Positions 57,796 to 64,000 of a stretch of 64,000 nt of DNA are shown one piece after another (position 1 is the first letter of the stretch; every line of letters starts with the position of its first letter). Both the position numbers and the translations under genes were made by a program. Source of the stretch: Nocardioides speluncae (GTDB lineage: Bacteria > Actinomycetota > Actinomycetes > Propionibacteriales > Nocardioidaceae); the NCBI RefSeq assembly GCF_003121585.1, contig NZ_QEOO01000007.1:62001-126000 (forward strand), given 5' to 3'. The notes under the pieces were generated by a model. That model was not told the origin of the DNA. It was given only the letters and a program-made list of their open reading frames with translations, and searched no databases.

Positions 57796-57812
57796 CTGAC
57801 TAAAATAGTCAG
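57796..57812. promoter_or_regulatory. Palindrome CTGACT-AAAAT-AGTCAG, probable MarR operator
   Basis: Perfect 6-bp arms at 57796-57801 and 57807-57812 around an AT core, in the 84-bp region between the divergent mycothiol-enzyme and MarR genes. The core TAAAAT may also be a -10 element. A second, weaker CTGATCAG lies at 57818. MarR proteins typically bind such sites to repress both directions. Confidence 0.65.
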
Positions 57813-57851
57813 TCTGCCTGATCAGTTTGTCAAGCGACCCGAAGGAGCCCG

Positions 57852-58283
57852 ATGGTCCGGCCGCACCCCGCGCTGCTGATGTTCATCTCCTTTCGGCATG
57901 CCGAGGAGCGGATCGTTGCCGCGATCCAGGAGGCCGGGTATGACGACATCACGCTGGCTCAGGCCAGGCTGATGGCCCGGGTCGGCCCGGACGGCACCCG
58001 GCTCACCGACCTGGCGGAACAGGCCCAGGTGACCAAGCAGACGGCGGGCCAGATGGTCGACCAGCTGGTGCGGATGGGGTACGCCGAGCGCCGGCCCGAC
58101 CCGTCCGACGGCCGTGCCCGGCTGGTCTGCATCGCCGCTCGTGGTCTCGAGGTGCAGGAGGTGGCGCGGCGTACCGAGAAGGTGCTCGAGTGGGAGTGGG
58201 CCGCCCACCTTGGCAAGGAGCGGATGGCCGCACTACGCGAGGCGCTGGAGGACCTGCGCGAGGTCACCGACCCGTATGCCTGA
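57852..58283 (+). CDS. MarR-family transcriptional regulator
   Basis: A 143-residue winged-helix regulator. The recognition helix region is L-T-D-L-A-E-Q-A-Q-V-T-K-Q-T-A at about 55-70, and the wing is R-R-P-D-P-S-D-G-R-A-R-L-V near 87-99. GAAGGAG precedes the ATG. The N-terminus, M-V-R-P-H-P-A-L-L-M-F-I, is unusually hydrophobic for a MarR. It probably controls itself and the divergent mycothiol-dependent gene through the palindrome at 57796. The next gene (Uma2) converges with 3 bp between stops. Confidence 0.92.
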   Translation: MVRPHPALLMFISFRHAEERIVAAIQEAGYDDITLAQARLMARVGPDGTRLTDLAEQAQVTKQTAGQMVDQLVRMGYAERRPDPSDGRARLVCIAARGLEVQEVARRTEKVLEWEWAAHLGKERMAALREALEDLREVTDPYA

Positions 58284-58286
58284 GGG

Positions 58287-58856
58287 TCACCGTCGGGTGA
58301 GGGCCGCAAGATCGATGGTGAGGCGTGCCCAGTCGGTGTCGATCTGGGCAACGGTGTCGAACTCACCTGCGGCCTCGTAGGTGCGGTGCTCGGTGAGGCG
58401 GTGGCAGGTCAGCAGCGGCGCGTCGATGTCGAGAATCCAGTAGTGGGCGATCTCGGCTTCGGCGTACTCGCTGAACTTCGTCACTCGATCGATCCGCCGG
58501 CTGCCGGGCGACAGGATCTCGACGACCAGGAGAACGTCCTTCGTCCTGAGGCGGACGGGGTTGGCCTCGCCGATGTCGGTCGACGTGACGGTCACGTCAG
58601 GCGCACGCACGGTCAGCGGATCTTCGGCGAACAGCACGTCGATGTCAGACACGGCCGTGAGGTGCGCTGGGAGTTGGCCGTCGAGGAGGACCATCAAACG
58701 AGACGTTGCCCGCTGATGCTTGAAGTGCGGGTTGGGCGTCACGTACAGCACTCCTTCGCCGCACTCCACATGGTGCAGCTCGTCCTCGGGCAACTGCTCC
58801 CAGTCGGCAAGGGTCACCAGCCGGTCTGGAAAGCCGATCGTCGTCATCGCCGTCAT
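58287..58856 (-). CDS. Uma2-family endonuclease-like protein
   Basis: A 189-residue protein with the Uma2/DUF820 PD-(D/E)xK nuclease-like fold. P-D-V-T-V-T-S near residue 100 provides the Asp, and V-V-E-I-L-S-P-G-S near 122 the Glu, with a downstream Lys in R-V-T-K-F-S-E-Y. Y-W-I-L-D-I-D follows. I chose the ATG at 58856 with GAGGTGG upstream; 58847 (M-T-T-I-G-F) is possible. The family is abundant in actinobacteria and cyanobacteria and its biological role is not settled. Confidence 0.88.
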   Translation of the reverse strand: MTAMTTIGFPDRLVTLADWEQLPEDELHHVECGEGVLYVTPNPHFKHQRATSRLMVLLDGQLPAHLTAVSDIDVLFAEDPLTVRAPDVTVTSTDIGEANPVRLRTKDVLLVVEILSPGSRRIDRVTKFSEYAEAEIAHYWILDIDAPLLTCHRLTEHRTYEAAGEFDTVAQIDTDWARLTIDLAALTRR

Positions 58857-59160
58857 CGGATCACCACCTCGGGTCCAGTTTGACACGGGGCGCGCTGACA
58901 GCAGGCTCGACATGTGTCCAGCGTCCCTGACGTCGCAGGACTGTCCAACCGCGACCGGCGCCGGTTGTGGATAACGCGCAGATTCGCGTCGTACCGCGGG
59001 CCTGGCATAGGATCTGCAGGTTGCCTCGGCGAGGGAGCTGGACTCCGTGATCGACAGGGCAGGCCTCACCGCCGCGCCTCCTGTCCGGATGCGCGGCGTC
59101 GCTGCTTCTCGACGAGACGACGTCCCCCCAACAAGGAACGTACGTACGAGGAGACACCGC
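58857..59160 (+). promoter_or_regulatory. 304-bp leader region of rplY, no gene
   Basis: I see no coding signal here. The sequence CATAGGATCT around 59009-59018 gives a plausible -10 (TAGGAT) for rplY with a poorly conserved -35, leaving a leader of about 140 nt. ACGAGGAGA before the ATG at 59161 is the ribosome site. No riboswitch or attenuator is recognised. Confidence 0.4.
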
Positions 59161-59805
59161 ATGTCTGCGGAGAAGATTCAGGCCGAGACTCGCAGCGAGT
59201 TCGGCAAGGGTGCGGCCCGCCGCATCCGTCGCGACAACAAGGTCCCCGCGGTCATCTACGGCCACGGCAACGACCCGATCCACGTGACCCTCCCGGGTCA
59301 CGCCACCATGATGGCGCTCAAGCACGGCGGCGCGAACGCCCTGCTGGAGCTCGACATCGAGGGCAAGAGCCAGCTCGCGCTGACCAAGCAGGTCCAGGTC
59401 GACCCGCTGAAGCGGACCCTCGAGCACATCGACTTCGTGGCGGTACGCCGCGGCGAGAAGGTCACTGTCGACGTCCCGATCCACGTGGTCGGCGAGGCGG
59501 TGAGGGAGACCCTGGTGGTCACCGAGAACGCCACCGTCCAGGTCGAGGCCGAGGCGACCCACATCCCCGAGTTCATCGAGGTGTCGGTGGAGGGCGCCGA
59601 GGTCGGCACCCAGATCCTTGCCTCCGACCTCGCGCTGCCGCAGGGCACCACGCTGATCGTCGACCCGGAGACGCTGATCGTCAACGTCACCCAGCAGCAG
59701 GCCGCCGAGCCTGAGCCGGAGGCCGAGGGTGAGGCTGCCGAGGCTGCCGAGGGCGAGGCCGCCGCCGCGGAGGCTCCGGCCGAGGAGGCTCCCGCCGCGG
59801 AGTGA
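59161..59805 (+). CDS. rplY: 50S ribosomal protein L25 / general stress protein Ctc
   Basis: A 214-residue protein of the long (CTC) form of L25. The N-terminal 5S rRNA-binding domain is about residues 1-95 ([21 protein letters not shown]). The C-terminal beta domain is about 96-180, and an acidic Ala/Glu-rich tail follows from about 185. It binds 5S rRNA in the large subunit. A terminator hairpin and a palindromic repeat lie downstream, ahead of pth. The rplY-pth order is widely conserved in actinobacteria. Confidence 0.96.
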   Translation: MSAEKIQAETRSEFGKGAARRIRRDNKVPAVIYGHGNDPIHVTLPGHATMMALKHGGANALLELDIEGKSQLALTKQVQVDPLKRTLEHIDFVAVRRGEKVTVDVPIHVVGEAVRETLVVTENATVQVEAEATHIPEFIEVSVEGAEVGTQILASDLALPQGTTLIVDPETLIVNVTQQQAAEPEPEAEGEAAEAAEGEAAAAEAPAEEAPAAE

Positions 59806-59810
59806 CCGCC

Positions 59811-59850
59811 TTGGTTTCGAGACGGTTGCTAGCGCAACCTCCTCAACCAG
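59811..59850 (+). repeat. Short palindromic repeat of the Nocardioides type (TTTCGAGACGG...CCTCAACC)
   Basis: The sequence TTGGTTTCGAGACGG leads into the hairpin GGTTGC-TAGC-GCAACC (59824-59839) and then TCCTCAACCAGCG. From memory, very similar short palindromes recur between genes in Nocardioides genomes. Copy number cannot be tested here, as this is the only copy seen in the window. Confidence 0.5.
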
Positions 59851-59865
59851 CGCCGGCAGCATGAG

Positions 59866-59892
59866 GTGGGGCCAGCGATACGCTGGCCCCAC
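59866..59892 (+). terminator. Strong hairpin terminator after rplY
   Basis: GTGGGGCCAGCG (59866-59877) and CGCTGGCCCCAC (59881-59892) are perfect 12-bp arms around the 3-nt loop ATA. No T-run follows. It lies 40 bp before the pth start, so read-through or a promoter inside the hairpin flank would be needed for pth. Confidence 0.75.
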
Positions 59893-59932
59893 TCTGCATT
59901 TCACGACCGATCCGACGAGCAGGAGACCAGGC

Positions 59933-60535
59933 ATGGGCGACACCGCAGCCGACGTGTGGCTGGTCGTCGGCCTGGGCAACCCCGGACCGGCGTACGCCGG
60001 CCACCGGCACAACGTCGGCTATCTGGTCGCCGACGAGCTCGCGGACCGAATGGGCTCGCCGTTCCGGGCCCACAAGTCCGGTCGCGCCGAGGTGGTCGAG
60101 GGTCGGATCGGTACGCCGGGCGTCGGGCCCACGCCGCGCGTGGTCCTTGCTCGCACTCGGTCGTACATGAACGAATCGGGTGGCCCAGTTTCGTCATTGG
60201 CAAACTTCTATTCGATCCCCAAAGACCGCATAGTGGCCATTCACGACGAACTGGACATTGGATTCGGGACACTTCGGGTGAAATTTGGCGGTGGCGATAA
60301 TGGACATAACGGTCTGCGGTCGCTACGTGCGTCATTAGGCACCGGCGATTTCTACAGATTGCGGGTCGGAATCGGTCGCCCGCCGGGCCGTCAGCAGGTC
60401 ACCGACTTCGTGCTCGGGAACTACTCCACCAACGAGCGGAAAGAGCTTCCACTGCAGGTCAGCGACGCTGCCGACGCCGTGGAGTCACTGCTGACCGAGG
60501 GTCTTGAGAAGACCCAGTCGCGCTTCAACTCCTAG
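59933..60535 (+). CDS. pth: Peptidyl-tRNA hydrolase
   Basis: A 200-residue enzyme that releases tRNA from peptidyl-tRNA drop-off products. [10 protein letters not shown] carries the substrate-binding Asn, and the catalytic His is in H-R-H-N-V-G-Y near 24. T-Y/S-Y-M-N-E-S-G and D-E-L-D-I with G-G-D-N-G-H-N-G-L near 120 complete the site. ATG at 59933. By hand count, 60181-60360 is about 52% GC while the first 60 bp shown at 59941-60000 are 77%. The codon change begins near residue 82 with no change of frame or motif. It is likely functional despite this patch. Confidence 0.95.
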   Translation: MGDTAADVWLVVGLGNPGPAYAGHRHNVGYLVADELADRMGSPFRAHKSGRAEVVEGRIGTPGVGPTPRVVLARTRSYMNESGGPVSSLANFYSIPKDRIVAIHDELDIGFGTLRVKFGGGDNGHNGLRSLRASLGTGDFYRLRVGIGRPPGRQQVTDFVLGNYSTNERKELPLQVSDAADAVESLLTEGLEKTQSRFNS

Positions 60536-60609
60536 TTCATTGACTGTTCACTGAATGTGCACAGCTCGTCGAGCGAGTGACCCCAGAACGCGACACTAGG
60601 GGCAATGGC

Positions 60610-60634
60610 GTAGTTGTAACTACTACACAACTAC
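60610..60634. promoter_or_regulatory. Overlapping palindromes upstream of the glycan locus
   Basis: GTAGTTGT (60610-60617) pairs with ACAACTAC (60627-60634). An inner GTAGT-TGTA-ACTAC (60610-60623) uses the same left arm, so two alternative hairpins compete. They sit midway in the 220-bp AT-richer region between pth and the sugar transferase. This may be an operator or a switching leader structure. The rest of the gap shows no other feature. Confidence 0.45.
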
Positions 60635-60755
60635 CCGGCCAGCACACCCAAGTTGCGTATCAATTGTCATTACGGAACGACCTGATAAAGGCGACGCTTT
60701 AACCCGTGCGTTACCCGGGGGGGAAGCGCTATTCAACTTGAGGATCGGGGGGACC

Positions 60756-62193
60756 GTGTCCGAAGGAGAGTCTGCGCAGATCGACGGCGATCTGCGTCTG
60801 CTCGTCGAACGCGCCGCGCCGCGGCGGCGTCACAGTGCCGCTCCCGCGCGCCGCCCGGCCCGTATCTTGCTCACCTCACTGCCGGCCGAGATTGCGGTCG
60901 CCGTCGGTGTCGCCTTCCCGATCGGGCTGGCCGCGCATCTGCCCGCGTACGCCGTCCTCGGCGTACTCGCGGTCTGGGTTGCCGTTGCCTATCGCAGCGG
61001 CAATGCCCTGGTCGCGCCCGGCACCGAGCCCACCCGCGGGCTACCGGCCGCCTTCTCCCCGCCGATTGCCGTCGCTGCGCTCGCGGTCGGCTACACCGGG
61101 GGGGGAGCCCGATGTCGTGGCCGGCGTACTCGCCGCGGTCGCGGCCGCGACCTTGAGCGCCCTGATCTTCCGCGTGGCGCGGGCCCGCGCCACGCGGACC
61201 TGCCGTGTCGTCGTCGTCGGCGACCGTGACGCCATCGAGAGCGCGGTCTCCCGCTGGCCCGGTACGGCGAGTGTCGAGACCGTCGGCGGCTGCCTGGTCG
61301 TGCCGGACCCGGACCTCGGCATCCCGCCGGACGACGTCCTCGGTGTCCCGGTGGTCCTCGGACCTGCGGACTTGGTGACACTGGCCAGGTCCACTCGAGC
61401 CGATCTCGTGGTCGTCGTGCCCGGGCCGACCGTGACCAGTCGTGCCCTCGCCGAGGTCTCGTGGCACCTGGAGGACCGCGGTCCGTCGGTCGCCGTACTC
61501 GGTCCGCTCGACCTGGTCGCGCCTTACCGGGTCAGCCCGGGTGCCCTCGGCGGCGCCACCCTGGTCCACGTCGAGCCCAGCACCCGCTCGGTGCTGACCC
61601 GCTCGCTCAAGGGCGCGCTGGACCGGGCCAGCGGACTGGTGCTGCTGACGGTGAGCGCGCCGCTGCTGGTGGTGCTGGCCGTGGTGATCCGGCTCGACTC
61701 CCGCGGTCCGGCCATCTTCCGGCAGACCCGGGTCGGCCGTGACGGTCGCGAGTTCACCATGAACAAGCTGCGCACCATGTGCGAGGACGCCGAGCAACAG
61801 AAGGCGGCGCTCAGCGACGACAACGAGGTCGACGGCGCGCTGTTCAAGATCAAGCGCGACCCGCGGATCACCCGGGTCGGCCACTTCCTGCGCCGATCCT
61901 CGCTGGACGAGCTGCCGCAGCTCATCAACGTGGTCAAGGGCGAGATGTCGCTGATCGGCCCGCGGCCGGCGCTGCCGGGCGAGGTCGCGACGTACAACGC
62001 GGGGGCCCGCCGCCGGCTCGCGGTCAAGCCCGGCATCACCGGACTGTGGCAGGTGAGCGGCCGCTCCGACCTGCCGTGGGACGAGGCGATGCGGCTCGAC
62101 CTCCACTACGCCGACAACTGGCGGCTCACCGACGACGTACTGATCGCGCTGCGGACGGTGAAAGCGGTGGCGAGCTCCAAGGGGGCGTACTGA
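60756..62193 (+). pseudogene. Polyprenyl glycosylphosphotransferase (sugar transferase), broken by a G8 tract
   Basis: The start is GTG at 60756 after GGGGGGA. The first frame encodes an N-terminal domain with membrane segments (L-P-A-E-I-A-V-A-V-G-V-A, Y-A-V-L-G-V-L-A) up to V-G-Y-T-G-G. At the run of eight G (61098-61105) coding passes to another frame, G-E-P-D-V-V-A-G, which continues to 62193 through the bacterial sugar transferase domain (F-R-Q-T-R-V-G-R-D-G, K-L-R-T-M, R-S-S-L-D-E-L-P-Q, G-P-R-P-A-L-P). With seven G the protein would be about 478 residues and would put the first sugar phosphate onto undecaprenyl phosphate. The tract could be phase-variable, a mutation or a base-call error. 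Confidence 0.8.
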
Positions 62194-62194
62194 C

Positions 62195-63070
62195 ATGGGC
62201 CGGTCGCCCCGCCCGCGGAAGCCGCTCGCCGGCGTGGTGATCCCCGCTCACAACGAGGAGCGGGACGTTCTGCGTACCCTGGCCGCTCTCCACGACGGCC
62301 TCCAGCCCGGAGACCTCGACATCGTCGTGGTCTGCAACGGCTGCACCGACCGCACCGCCGAGGTGGTGCGGGAGGCGTACCCCGAGATCAGGGTGCTGGA
62401 GATCCCGCAGCCGTCGAAGGCGGTCGCGGTCGCGGTCGGCAACGCCGCCAGCAGCGTCTTCCCGCGGGTCCACCTCGACGCCGACGTCCGGATCAGCGGC
62501 GTCGGGATCATGCGGCTGGTGGCACCGCTGGTGACCGGCGCCGAGGGCGACGTACTCGCGACCGCGCCGCACCGGGTGCTGGACAGCAAGGCCTCCGCGC
62601 TCCTGGTGCGGTCCTACTACGACGTGTGGGAGCACCTCCCTCAGGTGCGCGACGGGCTGTTCGGACGGGGCGTGGTCGCGCTGTCCGAGCGCGGTGAGGC
62701 CCGGGTCGCCGCGCTGTCCAAGCTGGTGAGCGACGACCCGGCCGTCTCCGAGGCGTTCGCACCCCACGAGCGGCTGGTGGTGCGCTCGGCCCAGGTGGTG
62801 GTGGTCCCGCCGCGCACGATGCGTGACTTGGTACGCCGCCGGGTCCGGGTGGCGACCGGCAATGCGCAGGCCTCCGCGGCCGGCGCCCGCAGCGAGGCAT
62901 CCGCGACGAGCATGCGGATGCTGGCGAAGCTGTCGCTGTCCCGGCCCGCGCTGGCGATCCGGATGCCGGTCTTCGTGGGCGTAACCCTGGTCGCGAAGAG
63001 CCGCTCCCGGAAGGCGGTCCGGGATGGCGACTTCCACCTTTGGCTCCGAGACAAGTCGTCCCATGCCTAG
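62195..63070 (+). CDS. Glycosyltransferase family 2
   Basis: A 291-residue GT-A fold transferase. It opens V-V-I-P-A-H-N-E-E near residue 17. V-V-V-C-N-G-C-T-D near 48 and the metal motif L-D-A-D near 90 follow. There is no strong membrane segment until a weak one near the C-terminus. It starts 1 bp after the sugar transferase stop, so they are one operon for surface glycan assembly. The sugar and acceptor are unknown. Everything after its stop (63071-63354) is made of gene fragments. Confidence 0.9.
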   Translation: MGRSPRPRKPLAGVVIPAHNEERDVLRTLAALHDGLQPGDLDIVVVCNGCTDRTAEVVREAYPEIRVLEIPQPSKAVAVAVGNAASSVFPRVHLDADVRISGVGIMRLVAPLVTGAEGDVLATAPHRVLDSKASALLVRSYYDVWEHLPQVRDGLFGRGVVALSERGEARVAALSKLVSDDPAVSEAFAPHERLVVRSAQVVVVPPRTMRDLVRRRVRVATGNAQASAAGARSEASATSMRMLAKLSLSRPALAIRMPVFVGVTLVAKSRSRKAVRDGDFHLWLRDKSSHA

Positions 63071-63083
63071 GCTGAGCGGGGCT

Positions 63084-63206
63084 GTCGCCCCGGTCCACAA
63101 GCGGCTTGCCGGCGCGGCCGACCCAGCGAAGGTGGCGGGCAGGGACTCCCGCCGCCGTTGCGAGGTCGGAGACGTCAGCGGTCACCACCGCGCCGGCGGC
63201 CACCAC
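63084..63206 (-). pseudogene. C-terminal fragment of a hexapeptide acyltransferase
   Basis: Read on the minus strand, C-V-V-A-A-G-A-V-V-T-A-D-V-S-D and then A-G-V-P-A-R-H-L-R-W-V-G-R-A-G-K-P-L match the ending of sugar O/N-acetyltransferases (left-handed beta-helix: A-G-S-V-V, V-P-A). A stop lies eight codons upstream, and no start or N-terminal part is found. The downstream frame continues into sequence without similarity. The fragment is inverted relative to the locus. It is best read as a remnant of a gene lost by rearrangement. Confidence 0.5.
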
Positions 63207-63226
63207 ACAATCCTCGGGAGCGTCTC

Positions 63227-63358
63227 ATGGAGTGGTTTGCGAAGCTGGACATTTCGCCCAGTCGGGGGATCATGGCAGCGCACCGGCAGCCGGCGTACTC
63301 GGACTGGGATGGCCAGCTGCCGGTGACCAATCACGGCACTGCGGCCGGGCAGCCATGA
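63227..63358 (+). pseudogene. Short frame carrying a fragment of a DegT/DnrJ-type aminotransferase
   Basis: A 43-residue frame. The middle, R-G-I-M-A-A-H-R-Q-P-A-Y and then L-P-V-T-N, matches the region near the C-terminus of DegT/DnrJ/EryC1 sugar aminotransferases, where H-x-Q-P-A-Y is followed by L-P-V-T and the last catalytic stretch. The rest of that enzyme is missing. GGGAG precedes the ATG and the stop overlaps the next gene by 4 nt (ATGA), so it may still be translated as a leader that couples to the acetyltransferase. Confidence 0.5.
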
Positions 63359-64000
63359 ACCGCCTCCTCCTGATCGCCGCGAGTGGGCTGGCGCGCGAGG
63401 CGCTGGCTGTCGAGCGCGCGCTCGGCCGCTTCGCCCGGATCCGGGTGCTCGACGACGACCCTGATCTGTGGGGCAGCAGCCTCGACGGCGAGCCGGTCGT
63501 CGGCGGGCTGGAACTGGTCCGGGAGGACGACGACCACCGGGTGCTGGTCTGCGCCAGCAAGGGCCCGACCCGCCGCGCGATCGTGGACCGGCTGACCGAC
63601 ATGGGCGTGACCCACGACCGCTTCGCCCGCACCGTGCACCCCGATGTCGACATCCCGCCGGGCTGCTCGGTCGGCGCCGGGAGCATCCTGCTGGCCGGCG
63701 TCGTACTCACCGCCAACGTACGGATGGGCAACCACGTCGTGGTGATGCCGAACGTCAGCCTCACCCACGACGACATGGTCGCCGACTTCGCGACGATCTG
63801 CGCCGGCGTGGCGCTGGGCGGCGGTGTCCACGTCGGCTCCGGCGCCTACCTCGGCATGAACAGTAGTGTCCGTGAGGGGCTCTCCATCGGGCACGACGCG
63901 GTCCTCGGCATGGGCTCGGTGCTGCTCACCGAGCTGCCCGCGGGCCAGACCTGGGCCGGCGTACCCGCGCGGCCCGTCGAGGCGATTCCCGTTCAGAAAG
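63355..64000 (+). CDS. NeuD/PglD-family sugar acetyltransferase, C-terminus cut by the window edge
   Basis: At least 215 residues, open to the end of the window. The N-terminus is a small nucleotide-binding-like domain (L-L-L-I-A-A-S-G-L-A-R-E-A) as in NeuD/PglD enzymes. The rest is a left-handed beta-helix of hexapeptides (V-G-A-G-S-I-L-L-A-G, C-A-G-V-A-L-G-G-G) with the catalytic His in S-L-T-H-D-D-M near 140. It ends with the A-G-V-P-A-R-P-V closing motif, so little is missing. The ATG overlaps the preceding short frame by 4 nt. It probably O- or N-acetylates a nucleotide sugar of the glycan locus. Confidence 0.88.
   Translation, partial: MNRLLLIAASGLAREALAVERALGRFARIRVLDDDPDLWGSSLDGEPVVGGLELVREDDDHRVLVCASKGPTRRAIVDRLTDMGVTHDRFARTVHPDVDIPPGCSVGAGSILLAGVVLTANVRMGNHVVVMPNVSLTHDDMVADFATICAGVALGGGVHVGSGAYLGMNSSVREGLSIGHDAVLGMGSVLLTELPAGQTWAGVPARPVEAIPVQK

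Overview
The window comes from a high-GC actinobacterium, most likely a Nocardioides-like member of the Nocardioidaceae. This is inferred from strong G/C bias at third codon positions, frequent GTG starts, mycothiol-dependent enzyme families, a DUF3000 gene beside ribonuclease D and hemE, the actinobacterial coproporphyrin-dependent haem genes (hemE, hemY/cgoX, hemQ), and two copies of the actinobacterial DUF222-HNH ('13E12') repeat gene. One tRNA gene, tRNA-Gln(TTG), is recognisable. There are no rRNA genes, CRISPR arrays, prophage or replication origin.

Layout. 1-4518: a Baeyer-Villiger-type monooxygenase/SDR operon divergent from a TetR regulator, then a FAD hydroxylase paired with a small secreted calcium-repeat protein. 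4736-7708: a large LuxR-family (LAL) ATPase regulator. 7749-9069: DUF222-HNH element copy 1. 9329-11860: a SemiSWEET-like membrane protein, then ADP-ribosylglycohydrolase and an NrtR-type Nudix regulator transcribed divergently around a perfect palindrome, then a YCII-type gene behind a broken gtrA. 12283-13729: a secreted peptidoglycan-binding enzyme and a small unknown. 14003-21131: a tandem array of five secreted paralogues of unknown function, the most novel-looking protein set in the window. 21177-27934: hrpA helicase, an ECF-type sigma factor divergent from an SDR, and small genes. 28133-30105: an orphan PemK/MazF-like toxin and DUF222-HNH copy 2, which is bounded by about 100-bp imperfect inverted repeats. 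30173-42376: aldo/keto reductase, a solute-binding lipoprotein, ribonuclease D, DUF3000, the haem genes, a GH25 lysozyme, a cysteine dioxygenase/rhodanese pair, msrB and a sigma-linked membrane protein. 42418-51338: a sigma factor, a LigD-type polymerase, LigC ligase, an AraC regulator, small membrane proteins and an Ntn-hydrolase acylase. 51484-51680: two perfect 59-bp tandem repeats that lead into the tRNA. 51755-60535: a frameshifted lipoprotein, a class IV aminotransferase/sulfotransferase pair, the conserved housekeeping series glmU, prs, rplY (ctc) and pth, and small regulators. 60756-64000: an exopolysaccharide/glycan locus with a frameshifted sugar transferase, a family 2 glycosyltransferase, two gene fragments and a NeuD-type acetyltransferase cut by the window end.

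The genes form several functional units: late haem synthesis (hemE 34452, hemY 37217, hemQ 38577), envelope precursor and PRPP supply (glmU, prs), translation (rplY, pth, tRNA-Gln), DNA end repair (LigD-type polymerase and LigC), sulfur amino-acid handling (cysteine dioxygenase, rhodanese, MsrB) and cell-surface glycan assembly. Gene packing is tight, with many ATGA/GTGA overlaps and several unusually long convergent overlaps (87, 68 and possibly 234 bp). Four loci carry visible frameshifts or decay: gtrA, the 51755 lipoprotein, the sugar transferase and the EPS remnants.
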